In this document: positions 1 through 7,870 of the stretch, in pieces | Layout: every line of letters starts with the position of its first letter | Numbering within the stretch: position 1 is the stretch's first letter | Origin: Lachnospiraceae bacterium | Lineage (GTDB): Bacteria; Bacillota; Clostridia; Lachnospirales; Lachnospiraceae | Direction of reading: 5' to 3' | Length of the DNA stretch: 64,000 nucleotides | NCBI GenBank assembly: GCA_902363555.1 | Contig: CABJAM010000001.1 | Span: 992,001 to 1,056,000, forward strand | Position numbers and translations under genes: made by a program | The notes under the pieces: generated by a model | Told to the model about the DNA's origin: nothing | The model's database searches: none | The model's input: the letters and a program-made list of their open reading frames with translations, nothing else

Positions 1-2
1 GT

Positions 3-308
3 GAGGCTTTGGCCAATATTTTCAAAAACTGCATGGAGCATATGGACCCTGGGAAAACGCTGCGGGTCCGGGCTGAAAAGAATCCCGTATATGTCCGTAT
101 AGATATCGAGGATGAGGGCTGCGGCATCGATCCGGAGGATCTGCCCCATATATTTGAGCGCTTCTATAAAGGAAAAAACGCTTCTTCCGAAAGCGTCGGC
201 ATTGGCCTGGCCATGGCCGGTCAGATCATCCACCAGCAAAACGGAGATATCCAGGTGGAGAGCCGCGTTGGCGCGGGCACACATTTTACGATTAAGATAT
301 ATCAATAA
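3..308 (+). CDS. Sensor histidine kinase, C-terminal fragment
   Basis: Only the ATP-binding (HATPase) end of a membrane sensor kinase lies in the window; the gene begins before base 1. The reading frame is open from base 3. It shows the N-box (NIFKNCMEH), the G1 box (DEGCGI), the F-box (HIFERFYKG) and the G2 box (GIGLAM), in the order expected for a HisKA-type kinase that phosphorylates its own histidine and then a response regulator. Its partner regulator is probably upstream and unseen. A fresh ribosome site and a 26-base gap separate it from the YesN gene, so membership in the next operon is not proven. The family call is firm; the signal sensed is unknown. Confidence 0.9.
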   Translation, partial: EALANIFKNCMEHMDPGKTLRVRAEKNPVYVRIDIEDEGCGIDPEDLPHIFERFYKGKNASSESVGIGLAMAGQIIHQQNGDIQVESRVGAGTHFTIKIYQ

Positions 309-334
309 ACAATAGAGTATCAGGGAGGTTACAT

Positions 335-1942
335 ATGATGAAGGTAGTGATCGCGGATGATGAGAAGAACATCTGCGTCCTCATACAAAAAATAATTGAC
401 TGGAAATCGCTGGGGCTGGAGGTCGTGGCTGTGGCGCACAATGCGCCGGACGCCTTCGAGTGCATTAAAGTCCATAAGCCGGATATTGTCATCACGGACA
501 TACGTATGCCGGGCTATGATGGCATTGAGCTTATACGTAAATTTAAGGACGTGGATTCCGGGATCGATTTTATTATTATCAGCGGCTATAAATATTTTGA
601 ATACGCCCACGATGCGTTGCGGCTTGGGGTGGAATATTATCTGCTAAAGCCCATCGATAAAAATGAGCTCACCAGCGCTCTGGAAAAGATCATTCAAAAG
701 CGTCGGTTTGTCATGCAGAAGGAAATGGAGGACGAGCAGCTCAAGGCTATGGCTTCCACGTCAAGAAAGCGGATGAAGGAGCATTTCCTGACAGATATTA
801 TGAATGATAATCTCCACGAGGGGATGGGGCTGGCGGAGATCAACGAAGAATATCAGTGTATGTTCCGCAATGGTATTTTCAGAGCCGCTTTTTTTAAGAT
901 TGATTCCGTGGCCGGTGATGATTCTGAAATTCGGGAAATGCTGCGCCTTGTGAACGATATCATCGAGGAGGACCTGCTTCCGCACCCCATTGAGCATATC
1001 CACACGACCACCAACAGCGGCGTCATCGTGATCATCAACTATGAGGAGGACTCGGAGGCGTCGTATATTTCCCATACGGAGTCCGCCTTTGCCATCGTCA
1101 AACGCCATGTGGACAAGTTTTACGGCTATCAGCTAACCGTCGGGGTGGGAAACGGCGTTTCCGGCATCCGCCAGGTGAGAGATTCCATTAACGGAGCTGT
1201 CAACAGTGTCAAATGCCGCCTGAAAATGGGAATGGGCCGTATTATTTATGAAAATCAGCTTCAATACCGCCCGGTAGATATGGCGGAAATCCTTGATAAG
1301 CGGGCGCTGATGGAGGTGCGCAATGAGATCGAGGGGCTGGATTATTTCATGCTGGAGGAAACCTTCCAGCGGTGCGTGGAGAAAATCCGCAGGATTCCAT
1401 TTTATTCACCGGTAGCTATTTATGATCTTTGCGAGCAGTTGATGGACGCCTTTGCGGATATTGCCAGAGAAATGAAGATCGATGAGGTGTCCATGAACGA
1501 ATTCATCAGCAGCCAGAGGGCCGTTCTGGACCACCAGACCAACGAAGAAAATCTCCTGCTGCAGTACCTGGACAATTTTAATCATTTTCTCCAAAAGCTG
1601 CTCATGGAAAAGAAAAATCAGAGCCAGCTTCCTATGCGCATGGCAAAGGCTTATATCCGGGAAAATTTTGCCAGACAGATATCCCTGGAGGACGTGGGCA
1701 ATGCCATACATATGAGCCCGGCCTATTTAAGTACCATGTTTAAAAAGGAGATCGGTATCAATTTCAGTGATTATCTGATCAACTGCCGGATCGATGCGGC
1801 TAAGGAGCTGCTGAAGGGAACTCAGAAAAGTATGGTGGAGATTGCCGGGGAGGTGGGTTATAATGACGCCCGTTATTTCAGCAAGATTTTTAATAAGGTC
1901 GTGGGCTTAAAGCCGACGGCTTACAGAAAATTATATTCCTGA
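335..1942 (+). CDS. YesN-type response regulator with AraC DNA-binding domain
   Basis: A 535-residue transcription factor that should be activated by phosphorylation from the adjacent YesM kinase. Residues 1-120 form a receiver domain with an acidic pocket (DD at 8-9) and phospho-acceptor Asp55 in TDIRMPG. The middle (about 130-420) is the variable linker usual in YesN proteins. The last 100 residues carry two AraC-type helix-turn-helix motifs (SLEDVGNAIHMSPAYLSTMF and VEIAGEVGYNDARYFSKIF). The ATG follows AGGGAGG. It is the natural candidate to bind the paired direct repeats before the binding-protein gene (4589-4652) and the distant ATPase/permease genes (58906-58969). That regulatory link is inference. 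Confidence 0.93.
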   Translation: MMKVVIADDEKNICVLIQKIIDWKSLGLEVVAVAHNAPDAFECIKVHKPDIVITDIRMPGYDGIELIRKFKDVDSGIDFIIISGYKYFEYAHDALRLGVEYYLLKPIDKNELTSALEKIIQKRRFVMQKEMEDEQLKAMASTSRKRMKEHFLTDIMNDNLHEGMGLAEINEEYQCMFRNGIFRAAFFKIDSVAGDDSEIREMLRLVNDIIEEDLLPHPIEHIHTTTNSGVIVIINYEEDSEASYISHTESAFAIVKRHVDKFYGYQLTVGVGNGVSGIRQVRDSINGAVNSVKCRLKMGMGRIIYENQLQYRPVDMAEILDKRALMEVRNEIEGLDYFMLEETFQRCVEKIRRIPFYSPVAIYDLCEQLMDAFADIAREMKIDEVSMNEFISSQRAVLDHQTNEENLLLQYLDNFNHFLQKLLMEKKNQSQLPMRMAKAYIRENFARQISLEDVGNAIHMSPAYLSTMFKKEIGINFSDYLINCRIDAAKELLKGTQKSMVEIAGEVGYNDARYFSKIFNKVVGLKPTAYRKLYS

Positions 1943-1950
1943 GCCGGTGG

Positions 1951-3048
1951 ATGATGATGAAAAAGAAGCATATGTCTTTTCACAATAATATTCTTATTAT
2001 AAATATCGGTATCTACGCGATACTGACGCTGTTTTTTCTGGCGGCCTTCGGTTCTGCTTTTTTGTGGCTCCATCTGCCGGGGCGCATGTGGGCGGTTCTC
2101 GTGATCGGTCTGCTTTTTGTTGTGTGCACGGCGGTGCTGGCCCGGATTTTTTACCGGAAGGTGTACATGCCCATACGCAACATGGAAAAGGCCATTTATT
2201 TACTGGAAACCGTGGATAAACTGGAGAATGATGACAATGAGACGCAGATCGACTTTGAAAGCGCCGCCCCGCAGATGGTGGATCAGTTGACGCTGCTCAT
2301 TGACCATCTGAAAAATTCCATGGAGGAGAAGCATCAGAAGGAGATCCTTTCGCAGCAGTCCAAATTTGCAGAGCTCCAAAGCCAGATCAATCCCCACTTT
2401 TTGTACAATACACTGGAGTCGATCCGGGGCCTGGCGGTGATCGACGATAATTATAAGATTGCCGATATGACCGAGGCGCTGGCCCGGTATTTTCGTTATA
2501 ACATCAGTCTGGATGAGGATAAGGTGCCCTTATCCGAGGAGCTTGACAATATCCAGAACTATATCCATATCCAGCAATACCGGTTTGAGGACCGGTTTGA
2601 TTTTGCCATTTACTGCCATGACGCTTCCAGACAGTGCATGAATGCACTCATCCCGAAAATGACGCTCCAGCCCATTGTGGAAAATGCGATTTATCATGGC
2701 GTGGAAAATAAGGTGGAAAAGGGCCATATCGCCATCCATGTGGAAGCTACCGGAGAGGTCGTTATGATCATCATTGCCGATGATGGCAGCGGCATGGACG
2801 CTAAGACGCTTAACGCGCTGAACCAAAAGATCAATGGAACCGGTGCAGCGCTGAGCGGTGACGCCGGTGGCTTGAAAAAAAGCCGGGGGAACGGTGTGGC
2901 TATGGCCAATATTAATCAGCGGATTCGTCTGCTTTTTGGTGATACTTATGGTATCTATGTATCCAGCACGCCGGGCTGCGGCACGGAGGTGGAGGTGCGC
3001 ATACCCATGATATTGCCGTCGGAAAGCGGGGATGCCCATGAAAACTGA
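1951..3048 (+). CDS. YesM-type sensor histidine kinase without an extracellular sensor domain
   Basis: A 365-residue membrane kinase of the His_kinase family. Two membrane segments (about residues 13-38 and 47-67) are separated by only a few residues, so the large extracytoplasmic domain usual in YesM is absent. A HAMP-like linker follows, then the phospho-acceptor box (NPHFLYN), the N-box (ENAIYHG), the G1 box (DDGSGMD) and a GNGVAMANI G2 box. The start is one of three consecutive ATG codons (1951, 1954, 1957); the last is best spaced from GGTGG. It overlaps the next gene. With no sensor domain of its own, it probably takes its signal from a partner such as the pseudo-ATPase or the binding protein. 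That is inference. Confidence 0.9.
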   Translation: MMMKKKHMSFHNNILIINIGIYAILTLFFLAAFGSAFLWLHLPGRMWAVLVIGLLFVVCTAVLARIFYRKVYMPIRNMEKAIYLLETVDKLENDDNETQIDFESAAPQMVDQLTLLIDHLKNSMEEKHQKEILSQQSKFAELQSQINPHFLYNTLESIRGLAVIDDNYKIADMTEALARYFRYNISLDEDKVPLSEELDNIQNYIHIQQYRFEDRFDFAIYCHDASRQCMNALIPKMTLQPIVENAIYHGVENKVEKGHIAIHVEATGEVVMIIIADDGSGMDAKTLNALNQKINGTGAALSGDAGGLKKSRGNGVAMANINQRIRLLFGDTYGIYVSSTPGCGTEVEVRIPMILPSESGDAHEN

Positions 3049-4492
3049 AATACTCCGAATGGACCATGTGTCGATGGGGGAGGAGCATGAAAATCATCTG
3101 GAGGACTTCCACCTTTCTGTATTTGCGGGGGAGCTGGTTAATATCATCGGCCTGTCAGCGTCGGGCAAGGATGGGCTCTGGCAGTATTTTTCAGGTAATC
3201 TTCCTTTGCTTTCGGGAATCGTGACCTTAAACCACAGACCTTACGAGAATATCAAGGGCTCCAGGGAGAGTCAGAAGGTGTTATGCATCGGCAGACAGAG
3301 CGCTCTTATTTCCCGGCTCAGCGTGGCTGAAAACCTGTTTGTGGTCGCTCCCAAAAGAAATCATAAATGGTTTATACCGTCCAAGTCCGTCCGTACCCAG
3401 GCCAAGATCCTGCTCAATGAGTTTGCTCCGGATATTCGGGAAAATATGGAGGTGGCCCAGCTCACCCGGGCTCAGTGCCATATTGTGGAGCTCATGCGGG
3501 CAATTACTGTGGAGGCGCGGGTCGTGGTCCTGGACGACGTCTTACAATTTTACGGCCAGAGCGATATTGTCCAGTTGATCAATGCGGTCAATCTGCTCAT
3601 CCAGCGTAAAATAGCGGTGATCTATGTTTCCCATTGCCAGGATTTTCTTACAGATATGGCGGACCGTATCATCGTCCTGCGGGGCGGGCGGCGTGTGCGC
3701 ACATTTTATTCCGAGGACTATGACCGCGGGCTGTGCCGGCAGTTGTTGCTGGGCGGCGAGGAAATCGCTCCCCGGGCCAGAACGACCACCCGTGAGGACG
3801 CCGTAGTCTTTTCCATGGAGCATATCCTGCATCCGCCGGAAATTTCGGATGTATCGCTGAAGCTCTACCGGGGGGAGATCGTGGGCCTTTATGATGTGGA
3901 AAATGAAGCCAATCAATGCCTGGCCGAAATCATCGCGGGCAATCTTTTGCCCGAAGGTGGCACGATGCACCTGCTTGGCCGGGAGTACCGGCCGGCCCGG
4001 CTGGATGACGCGATCCGCAGCAATGTCGGCTATATTTCCCGGGATATCCGCTATCAGAGCCTTGTATATCCTATGAGCTTTGCCGACAATCTTTTTCTTC
4101 CGGTCATGCGCAAGACCGCAAAACTCAAAGGCGTGATCGATACGACCGTACTGGACTATCTGTCCAGAGAATATTGTGAGGATATGGGGATTGAGGAGCG
4201 GTTTAAAGGTTTGCCTGTGCGCCGGTTTGATTCCTATATCCAGACGGATATATTATTTCAGCGATGGCTTTTATTCCGTCCGGCGCTGCTTGTCTGCGTG
4301 GACCCCTATTCCCGGGCCGATGCCATCATGCAGGGGATCATTTTTGAAAAGCTCCATGAAATGGCGGCGGAGGGAACGACGATCGTCATCTCGTCGCCGG
4401 ACAAAAATGATCTGACGCCCATCTGTGACCGTATCCTTTTTGTGAAGGAGGGCGCCATCGGCGGCGTCTGGGAGCGGAGCGTGGAACGTTGA
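3038..4492 (+). CDS. Degenerate sugar-type ABC ATPase (tandem NBD), probable pseudo-ATPase
   Basis: This 484-residue protein has the two-NBD layout of MglA/RbsA sugar importer ATPases, but most catalytic motifs are damaged. In NBD1 the Walker A is GLSASGKDG (residues 38-46), with Asp replacing the Ser/Thr after Lys44. The LSGGQ signature is replaced by LTRAQ and Walker B reads VVVLDD; the switch His survives (YVSHCQ). In NBD2 there is no P-loop (GLYDVENEAN), no recognisable signature, Walker B reads CVDPYS, and Ser replaces the switch His. The two intact relatives in this window (59079 and 49842) keep these motifs far better. It overlaps the YesM gene and precedes the binding protein, so a signalling role seems likelier than transport. 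The chosen ATG at 3038 fits a GGGG ribosome site; an in-frame ATG lies at 3032. Confidence 0.82.
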   Translation: MKTEILRMDHVSMGEEHENHLEDFHLSVFAGELVNIIGLSASGKDGLWQYFSGNLPLLSGIVTLNHRPYENIKGSRESQKVLCIGRQSALISRLSVAENLFVVAPKRNHKWFIPSKSVRTQAKILLNEFAPDIRENMEVAQLTRAQCHIVELMRAITVEARVVVLDDVLQFYGQSDIVQLINAVNLLIQRKIAVIYVSHCQDFLTDMADRIIVLRGGRRVRTFYSEDYDRGLCRQLLLGGEEIAPRARTTTREDAVVFSMEHILHPPEISDVSLKLYRGEIVGLYDVENEANQCLAEIIAGNLLPEGGTMHLLGREYRPARLDDAIRSNVGYISRDIRYQSLVYPMSFADNLFLPVMRKTAKLKGVIDTTVLDYLSREYCEDMGIEERFKGLPVRRFDSYIQTDILFQRWLLFRPALLVCVDPYSRADAIMQGIIFEKLHEMAAEGTTIVISSPDKNDLTPICDRILFVKEGAIGGVWERSVER

Positions 4493-4553
4493 AAGCGGGG
4501 GCTCAAGTCCGGATACCGGCCCATCGCGGAACGTTGAAAATTGCCATTTGCAT

Positions 4554-4578
4554 AACAGTTCGGCCTGTCTGAACTGTT
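4554..4578. repeat. Inverted repeat AACAGTTC/GAACTGTT
   Basis: A perfect 8-bp inverted repeat with a 9-base loop lies just upstream of the promoter at 4589. It has no T-run, so it is not an obvious terminator. Its right arm (CTGAACTGTTACC) resembles short elements at 52339-52416, 55947-55975 and near 61560, so it may belong to a small dispersed repeat family. Confidence 0.5.
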
Positions 4579-4588
4579 ACCAGTTGCG

Positions 4589-4652
4589 AAAAAAAGTGCA
4601 CATTTTCAAAAGATGTTCACATTGTTCTGAAATCTCTCCCGGCTTATAATAA
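4589..4652 (+). promoter_or_regulatory. Promoter with two CACATT direct repeats, matching the one at 58906
   Basis: The -10 box TATAAT is at 4645-4650. Upstream are an A-tract and two CACATT repeats at 4599-4604 and 4618-4623, 19 bp apart. A hand alignment with 58906-58969 gives about 50 identical bases in 64 without gaps, with the repeats and -10 in identical register. Two direct repeats ending near -35 are typical of AraC-type activator sites, so YesN (335-1942) is the likely binder. Binding is inferred. Confidence 0.75.
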
Positions 4653-4665
4653 GACCACAGTAACG

Positions 4666-4716
4666 AGCCGCCCCGCCGGACTTCATGTCCTTGGATATTA
4701 TGTCCATGGGGCGGCT
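4666..4716 (+). promoter_or_regulatory. 5'-UTR hairpin before the binding-protein gene
   Basis: A perfect 9-bp stem (AGCCGCCCC with GGGGCGGCT) encloses a 33-base loop that holds a second small inverted repeat (GGACTTCATGTCC). It sits between the -10 box and the ribosome site (AAGGAG at about 4737), and has no T-run after it. It could stabilise the transcript or tune translation; I do not recognise it as a known riboswitch. Confidence 0.45.
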
Positions 4717-4751
4717 GGATAAAGAGCTAATTAGAAAAGGAGAGATTTGAA

Positions 4752-5834
4752 ATGAAAAAGCTATTAAGTGTATTGCTGTGCGTATGTATGGTTGTCGCTT
4801 CCATGGCCGGGTGCTCCAATAACGGAGGCGGACAGACGAGCGCAGAAACAAAAGAAACCCAGGGGGCTCAGACAAGTGCCGGTACGGAAGCTGGCGAAAC
4901 AACCGCTCCGGATGCAGGTGCTGCTGAAACTTCTACAGACAATGGAAACGCAGCAGCCAGCGATAAATTTGTTGGTTTTGCCATTTCCTATACAGGAAAC
5001 GATTTTATGCAGGGCCTTGCCAATGCCGTTCAGGCCGGTTTTGAAGCAAAGGGCTACAAATGTGAGGTTGCCGTAGCAGACGGTGACGCCACAAAGCAGA
5101 TCGAACAGATTGAAAACTTTACAACTATGGGTGCAGACCTGATCGTTGTTATGGCCGTTGACCCCACAGGTCTTAAAGATGTGTGCAGCCGCGCTATGGA
5201 TGCCGGATCACAGGTCGTAACCTTCACAACACAGGTGGAAGGTGCTGAAACCTCTTATGTTGGTTCCGCCAGCGAAAAAGAAATCGGCGAAGGTATCGCA
5301 CAGTTGGGCTCCGACTGGGTTGACGCTACATTCCCGGATGCCGGCGACGGTGAAGTGGAAGTTGTTGTTATGGGTTACTCAGGAACACCGGAAGCTGCTG
5401 AACGTTCCGAAGGTATGAAAGCCATCGAAAGCAACAGCAAAGTAAAGATGACCTATATGGAACCTGAAAATAACACACTGGATGCCGCTCAGATCGCTGC
5501 TGAGAACTTATTCCAGACAAGCCCCAACACAAAGATGATCCTCTGCTACAACTCCGGTATGAGCAATGGCGTTAATGCTTACGTAATGACTCCAGGCTCC
5601 GCAGTGGAAGACAAAGCCACATTCGCAACCTTCGGTTCCGATATCAGTGATGAGGTTATGGCCAACATCGAAAAATCCAAGACAGACGAAAGCGTTGTCA
5701 GAGGTGTGGTTTCCTTAGGTGATATGGACACGATCGTACACGACCTGATGGTTCCCTGCGATATCATCCTGACCGGCGGTACACCGGAAGCTGCATACTT
5801 CGGTACAATCGAACTAATCAAAGGTTTTGAATAA
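4752..5834 (+). CDS. Sugar-type ABC substrate-binding lipoprotein (periplasmic-binding type 1)
   Basis: A 360-residue secreted lipoprotein with a lipobox (SMAGC, Cys20) after a hydrophobic signal, and a low-complexity Ser/Thr/Glu/Ala linker to about residue 70. The mature part resembles RbsB-like proteins (GFAISYTGNDFMQGLANAV, then DGDATKQIEQIENFTTMGAD), which capture a sugar or related ligand for a ribose-type importer. No permease or working ATPase is adjacent; the degenerate ATPase upstream cannot obviously drive transport. The matching promoter at 58906 points to 59079/60570 as its transporter partners. It might also present ligand to the YesM system. The ligand is unknown. Confidence 0.9.
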   Translation: MKKLLSVLLCVCMVVASMAGCSNNGGGQTSAETKETQGAQTSAGTEAGETTAPDAGAAETSTDNGNAAASDKFVGFAISYTGNDFMQGLANAVQAGFEAKGYKCEVAVADGDATKQIEQIENFTTMGADLIVVMAVDPTGLKDVCSRAMDAGSQVVTFTTQVEGAETSYVGSASEKEIGEGIAQLGSDWVDATFPDAGDGEVEVVVMGYSGTPEAAERSEGMKAIESNSKVKMTYMEPENNTLDAAQIAAENLFQTSPNTKMILCYNSGMSNGVNAYVMTPGSAVEDKATFATFGSDISDEVMANIEKSKTDESVVRGVVSLGDMDTIVHDLMVPCDIILTGGTPEAAYFGTIELIKGFE

Positions 5835-5902
5835 TCAGCCGTTTGCGGGCTTTGTACCGGACGGGCTGTAAATAAAAAGTATTTCTTGTGACTCCTATTG
5901 AG

Positions 5903-5937
5903 GGGCCTGCTGTTTCGGAAAACGGCAGGCCCTTTTT
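5903..5937 (+). terminator. Intrinsic terminator after the binding-protein gene
   Basis: GGGCCTGC and GCAGGCCC pair, with extra pairing through GTTT/AAAAC, and a run of five T follows. It closes the transcript of the gene ending at 5834. Confidence 0.9.
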
Positions 5938-5975
5938 AAGTATATTCGGAAAAGTGGTTTGTTGGCAAAATAGGC

Positions 5976-6006
5976 TTGACATGACCGGGTAGTGGGGGAA
6001 TATAAT
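5976..6006 (+). promoter_or_regulatory. Sigma-70 type promoter for the Nudix gene
   Basis: TTGACA (5976-5981) and TATAAT (6001-6006) are both perfect boxes, separated by 19 bp, which is longer than ideal. No dyad is visible in the spacer. Confidence 0.65.
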
Positions 6007-6052
6007 AGATTAGAAAAATAGATGCCGTATATATGAAGATTCAGGAGATGTG

Positions 6053-6595
6053 ATGATGGAGAATATAGATATCGTTGATGAAAATGGTGAGCCCACCGGA
6101 AAAACAGTGGACCGGCAGACGGCCCATGCAAAGGGGATACGCCACCGCACCGCCCACGTCTGGCTGCTGCGCAGACGCCCGGATGGTGTTCAGGTGCTGC
6201 TGCAAAAGCGCAGTGACGGGAAAGATTCCCATCCGGGCTGCTATGATATATCCAGTGCCGGGCATATTCCGGCGGGTGTGGGTTATGTGCCGTCGGCGCT
6301 GCGGGAGCTGAAGGAGGAGCTGGGGCTTACAGTGGAAGAATCACAGCTCCACCTGTGCGGACAGCGCAAGATTTATTACGAATCTGAGTTTCATGGGCAG
6401 CCGTTCATCGATTATCAGGTGAGTAATGTCTATTATGCGTGGGTCGATGTGGCGCCGGAACAATTGTCACTTCAGGTGGAGGAGGTCGCAGCCGTCGTGT
6501 GGATGAATTTGGAGCAGTGTAAGGCGGCAGTGCGGGAAAATGGTTTTAAGCACTGCATTGTTCTGGAGGAATTGGAGATGCTGCCGGAGCGGTAA
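6053..6595 (+). CDS. Nudix hydrolase (YfcD/IDI-like)
   Basis: A 180-residue cytosolic Nudix protein, predicted to hydrolyse a nucleoside-diphosphate-linked compound; the family also contains isopentenyl-diphosphate isomerase-like members. The Nudix box is seen as GHIPAGVGYVPSALRELKEE (about residues 68-87), with REL-EELG intact. Val replaces the first Glu of the consensus, while the metal-binding REXXEE residues remain. The start ATG at 6053 follows AGGAG; an in-frame GTG at 6050 and ATG at 6056 are alternatives. The AraC gene begins 10 bases downstream, so the two are probably co-transcribed. The substrate cannot be assigned. Confidence 0.88.
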   Translation: MMENIDIVDENGEPTGKTVDRQTAHAKGIRHRTAHVWLLRRRPDGVQVLLQKRSDGKDSHPGCYDISSAGHIPAGVGYVPSALRELKEELGLTVEESQLHLCGQRKIYYESEFHGQPFIDYQVSNVYYAWVDVAPEQLSLQVEEVAAVVWMNLEQCKAAVRENGFKHCIVLEELEMLPER

Positions 6596-6605
6596 AGGGG
6601 AACAT

Positions 6606-7601
6606 ATGAATGAGCAAATTTTAAAAGCGTTTGAGCAGCAGGAAAAAGAGGATCAGTTACGGATGACGACCTGTCTTGAACACGGGATCCGGGAGGAGCT
6701 GGATCGTCCGGAACGATACATCCGGCTTTTAAGCCAAAACGCGTATCCGCCGGAAGAAATACTCCGATTGTCCATAAAGGAAATGCCTGTGAGAGTGTCC
6801 TCCGGATTCAGTATCCGGAAGCATACGCTGTGCCAGATCCCCTATTTCCATACCCATGATTTTTATGAGCTGATCTATATATATCAGGGCAGCAGTGTAC
6901 AATATCTGACCGGGGAAAAAGAAGCACTGGAAATGAAAAGAGGGGATATCTGCCTTTTCACTCCAGGGAAAATACATGCCATGATGCCGTCCTCAAAACA
7001 GGATATTGTCCTTAAAATGATTCTGCCTAAAACGCTTATGAAACAGATCAGGGATGGTTTGCGGACCGAGGAGGGCCTTAAAAATCTGGCAGATATGCTG
7101 GACCGTCGCAACGAAGTATACATATTTCCGGGCATGACCGAGCAGGACCCTTCTGTCAGGTATTTGATTGAATCATTGATGAAGGAAACTTACCGGGAAG
7201 CAGGAAAATCAACACTGGCGGTGAAAAGCCTGCTCCACCTGTTGTTTATCAAACTGGCGCGGGGAAGGATGGAATGCCGGAAGAAGGCGCTGCTCAATAT
7301 CATCTCTGACTATATTCAAAGGAATATAAAAACGGCCAGGCTGGATGCTCTTGCGGAGGAGCTGGGATACAGCGTCCGGCATCTTGGCCGGCGGATCGCG
7401 GAAGAAACCGGGGGAAGCTTTTCGGACATCCTTATTTATATCCGGGTTCAAAAGGCGGCCGACCTTTTGGCCGAGACGGACCTGCTTATCGATGATGTGG
7501 CGCGCGAATCGGGGTATAAAAACGCCTCCGGACTTTATAAGAGATTTGCGGCGGTCTACGGAATGTCTCCGGGAGATTACAGAAAACTGTACCGCGGGTA
7601 A
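6606..7601 (+). CDS. AraC family regulator with cupin sensor domain
   Basis: A 331-residue regulator. Residues about 60-170 form a cupin-like ligand domain (the YFHTHDFYELIYI region, which carries its histidines). The last 100 residues hold the AraC helix-turn-helix pair (ARLDALAEELGYSVRHLGRR and IDDVARESGYKNASGLYKRF). The ATG at 6606 follows AAAGGGG; an upstream in-frame start at 6540 would lie inside the Nudix gene and lacks a ribosome site. Its target is unknown; the APH/MATE genes downstream are candidates. Confidence 0.88.
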   Translation: MNEQILKAFEQQEKEDQLRMTTCLEHGIREELDRPERYIRLLSQNAYPPEEILRLSIKEMPVRVSSGFSIRKHTLCQIPYFHTHDFYELIYIYQGSSVQYLTGEKEALEMKRGDICLFTPGKIHAMMPSSKQDIVLKMILPKTLMKQIRDGLRTEEGLKNLADMLDRRNEVYIFPGMTEQDPSVRYLIESLMKETYREAGKSTLAVKSLLHLLFIKLARGRMECRKKALLNIISDYIQRNIKTARLDALAEELGYSVRHLGRRIAEETGGSFSDILIYIRVQKAADLLAETDLLIDDVARESGYKNASGLYKRFAAVYGMSPGDYRKLYRG

Positions 7602-7870
7602 AGTTGCTATGCATGAGGAACTGGCTCAAGGGAGAACACCGGCGGCCAGGGGCCAAGTCAGTCAGGAAGCCGTCTTTGGATAGACGGGCGAGTATTGGCC
7701 CGAAGGGCATAGCAATAGTATGACAGCTCAGGAAAGAAATGTGTCCTCTGTGGATATTGAAGAACAGATATGGATTATGATACTGTCTATATGCGGGAAT
7801 TTTTTCGCGTATGGGCAGTATTTTATTGGCTGAAAAATCAGGCCTTTTTAGTTATGGGAGGGAAAGTATT
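7602..7870. other. Intergenic stretch, no gene supported
   Basis: A 269-base gap follows the AraC gene. It contains small hairpins (for example around CCGTCTTTGGATAGACGG) and a 38-codon open frame at about 7722 that lacks a ribosome site. No clear terminator or promoter boxes were found. The ribosome site GGGAGG for the next gene lies at its right edge. Confidence 0.5.

Noticed and set aside
7722..7838. 38-codon hydrophobic open frame
   Set aside because: No ribosome-binding site and no recognisable similarity; not supported as a gene.
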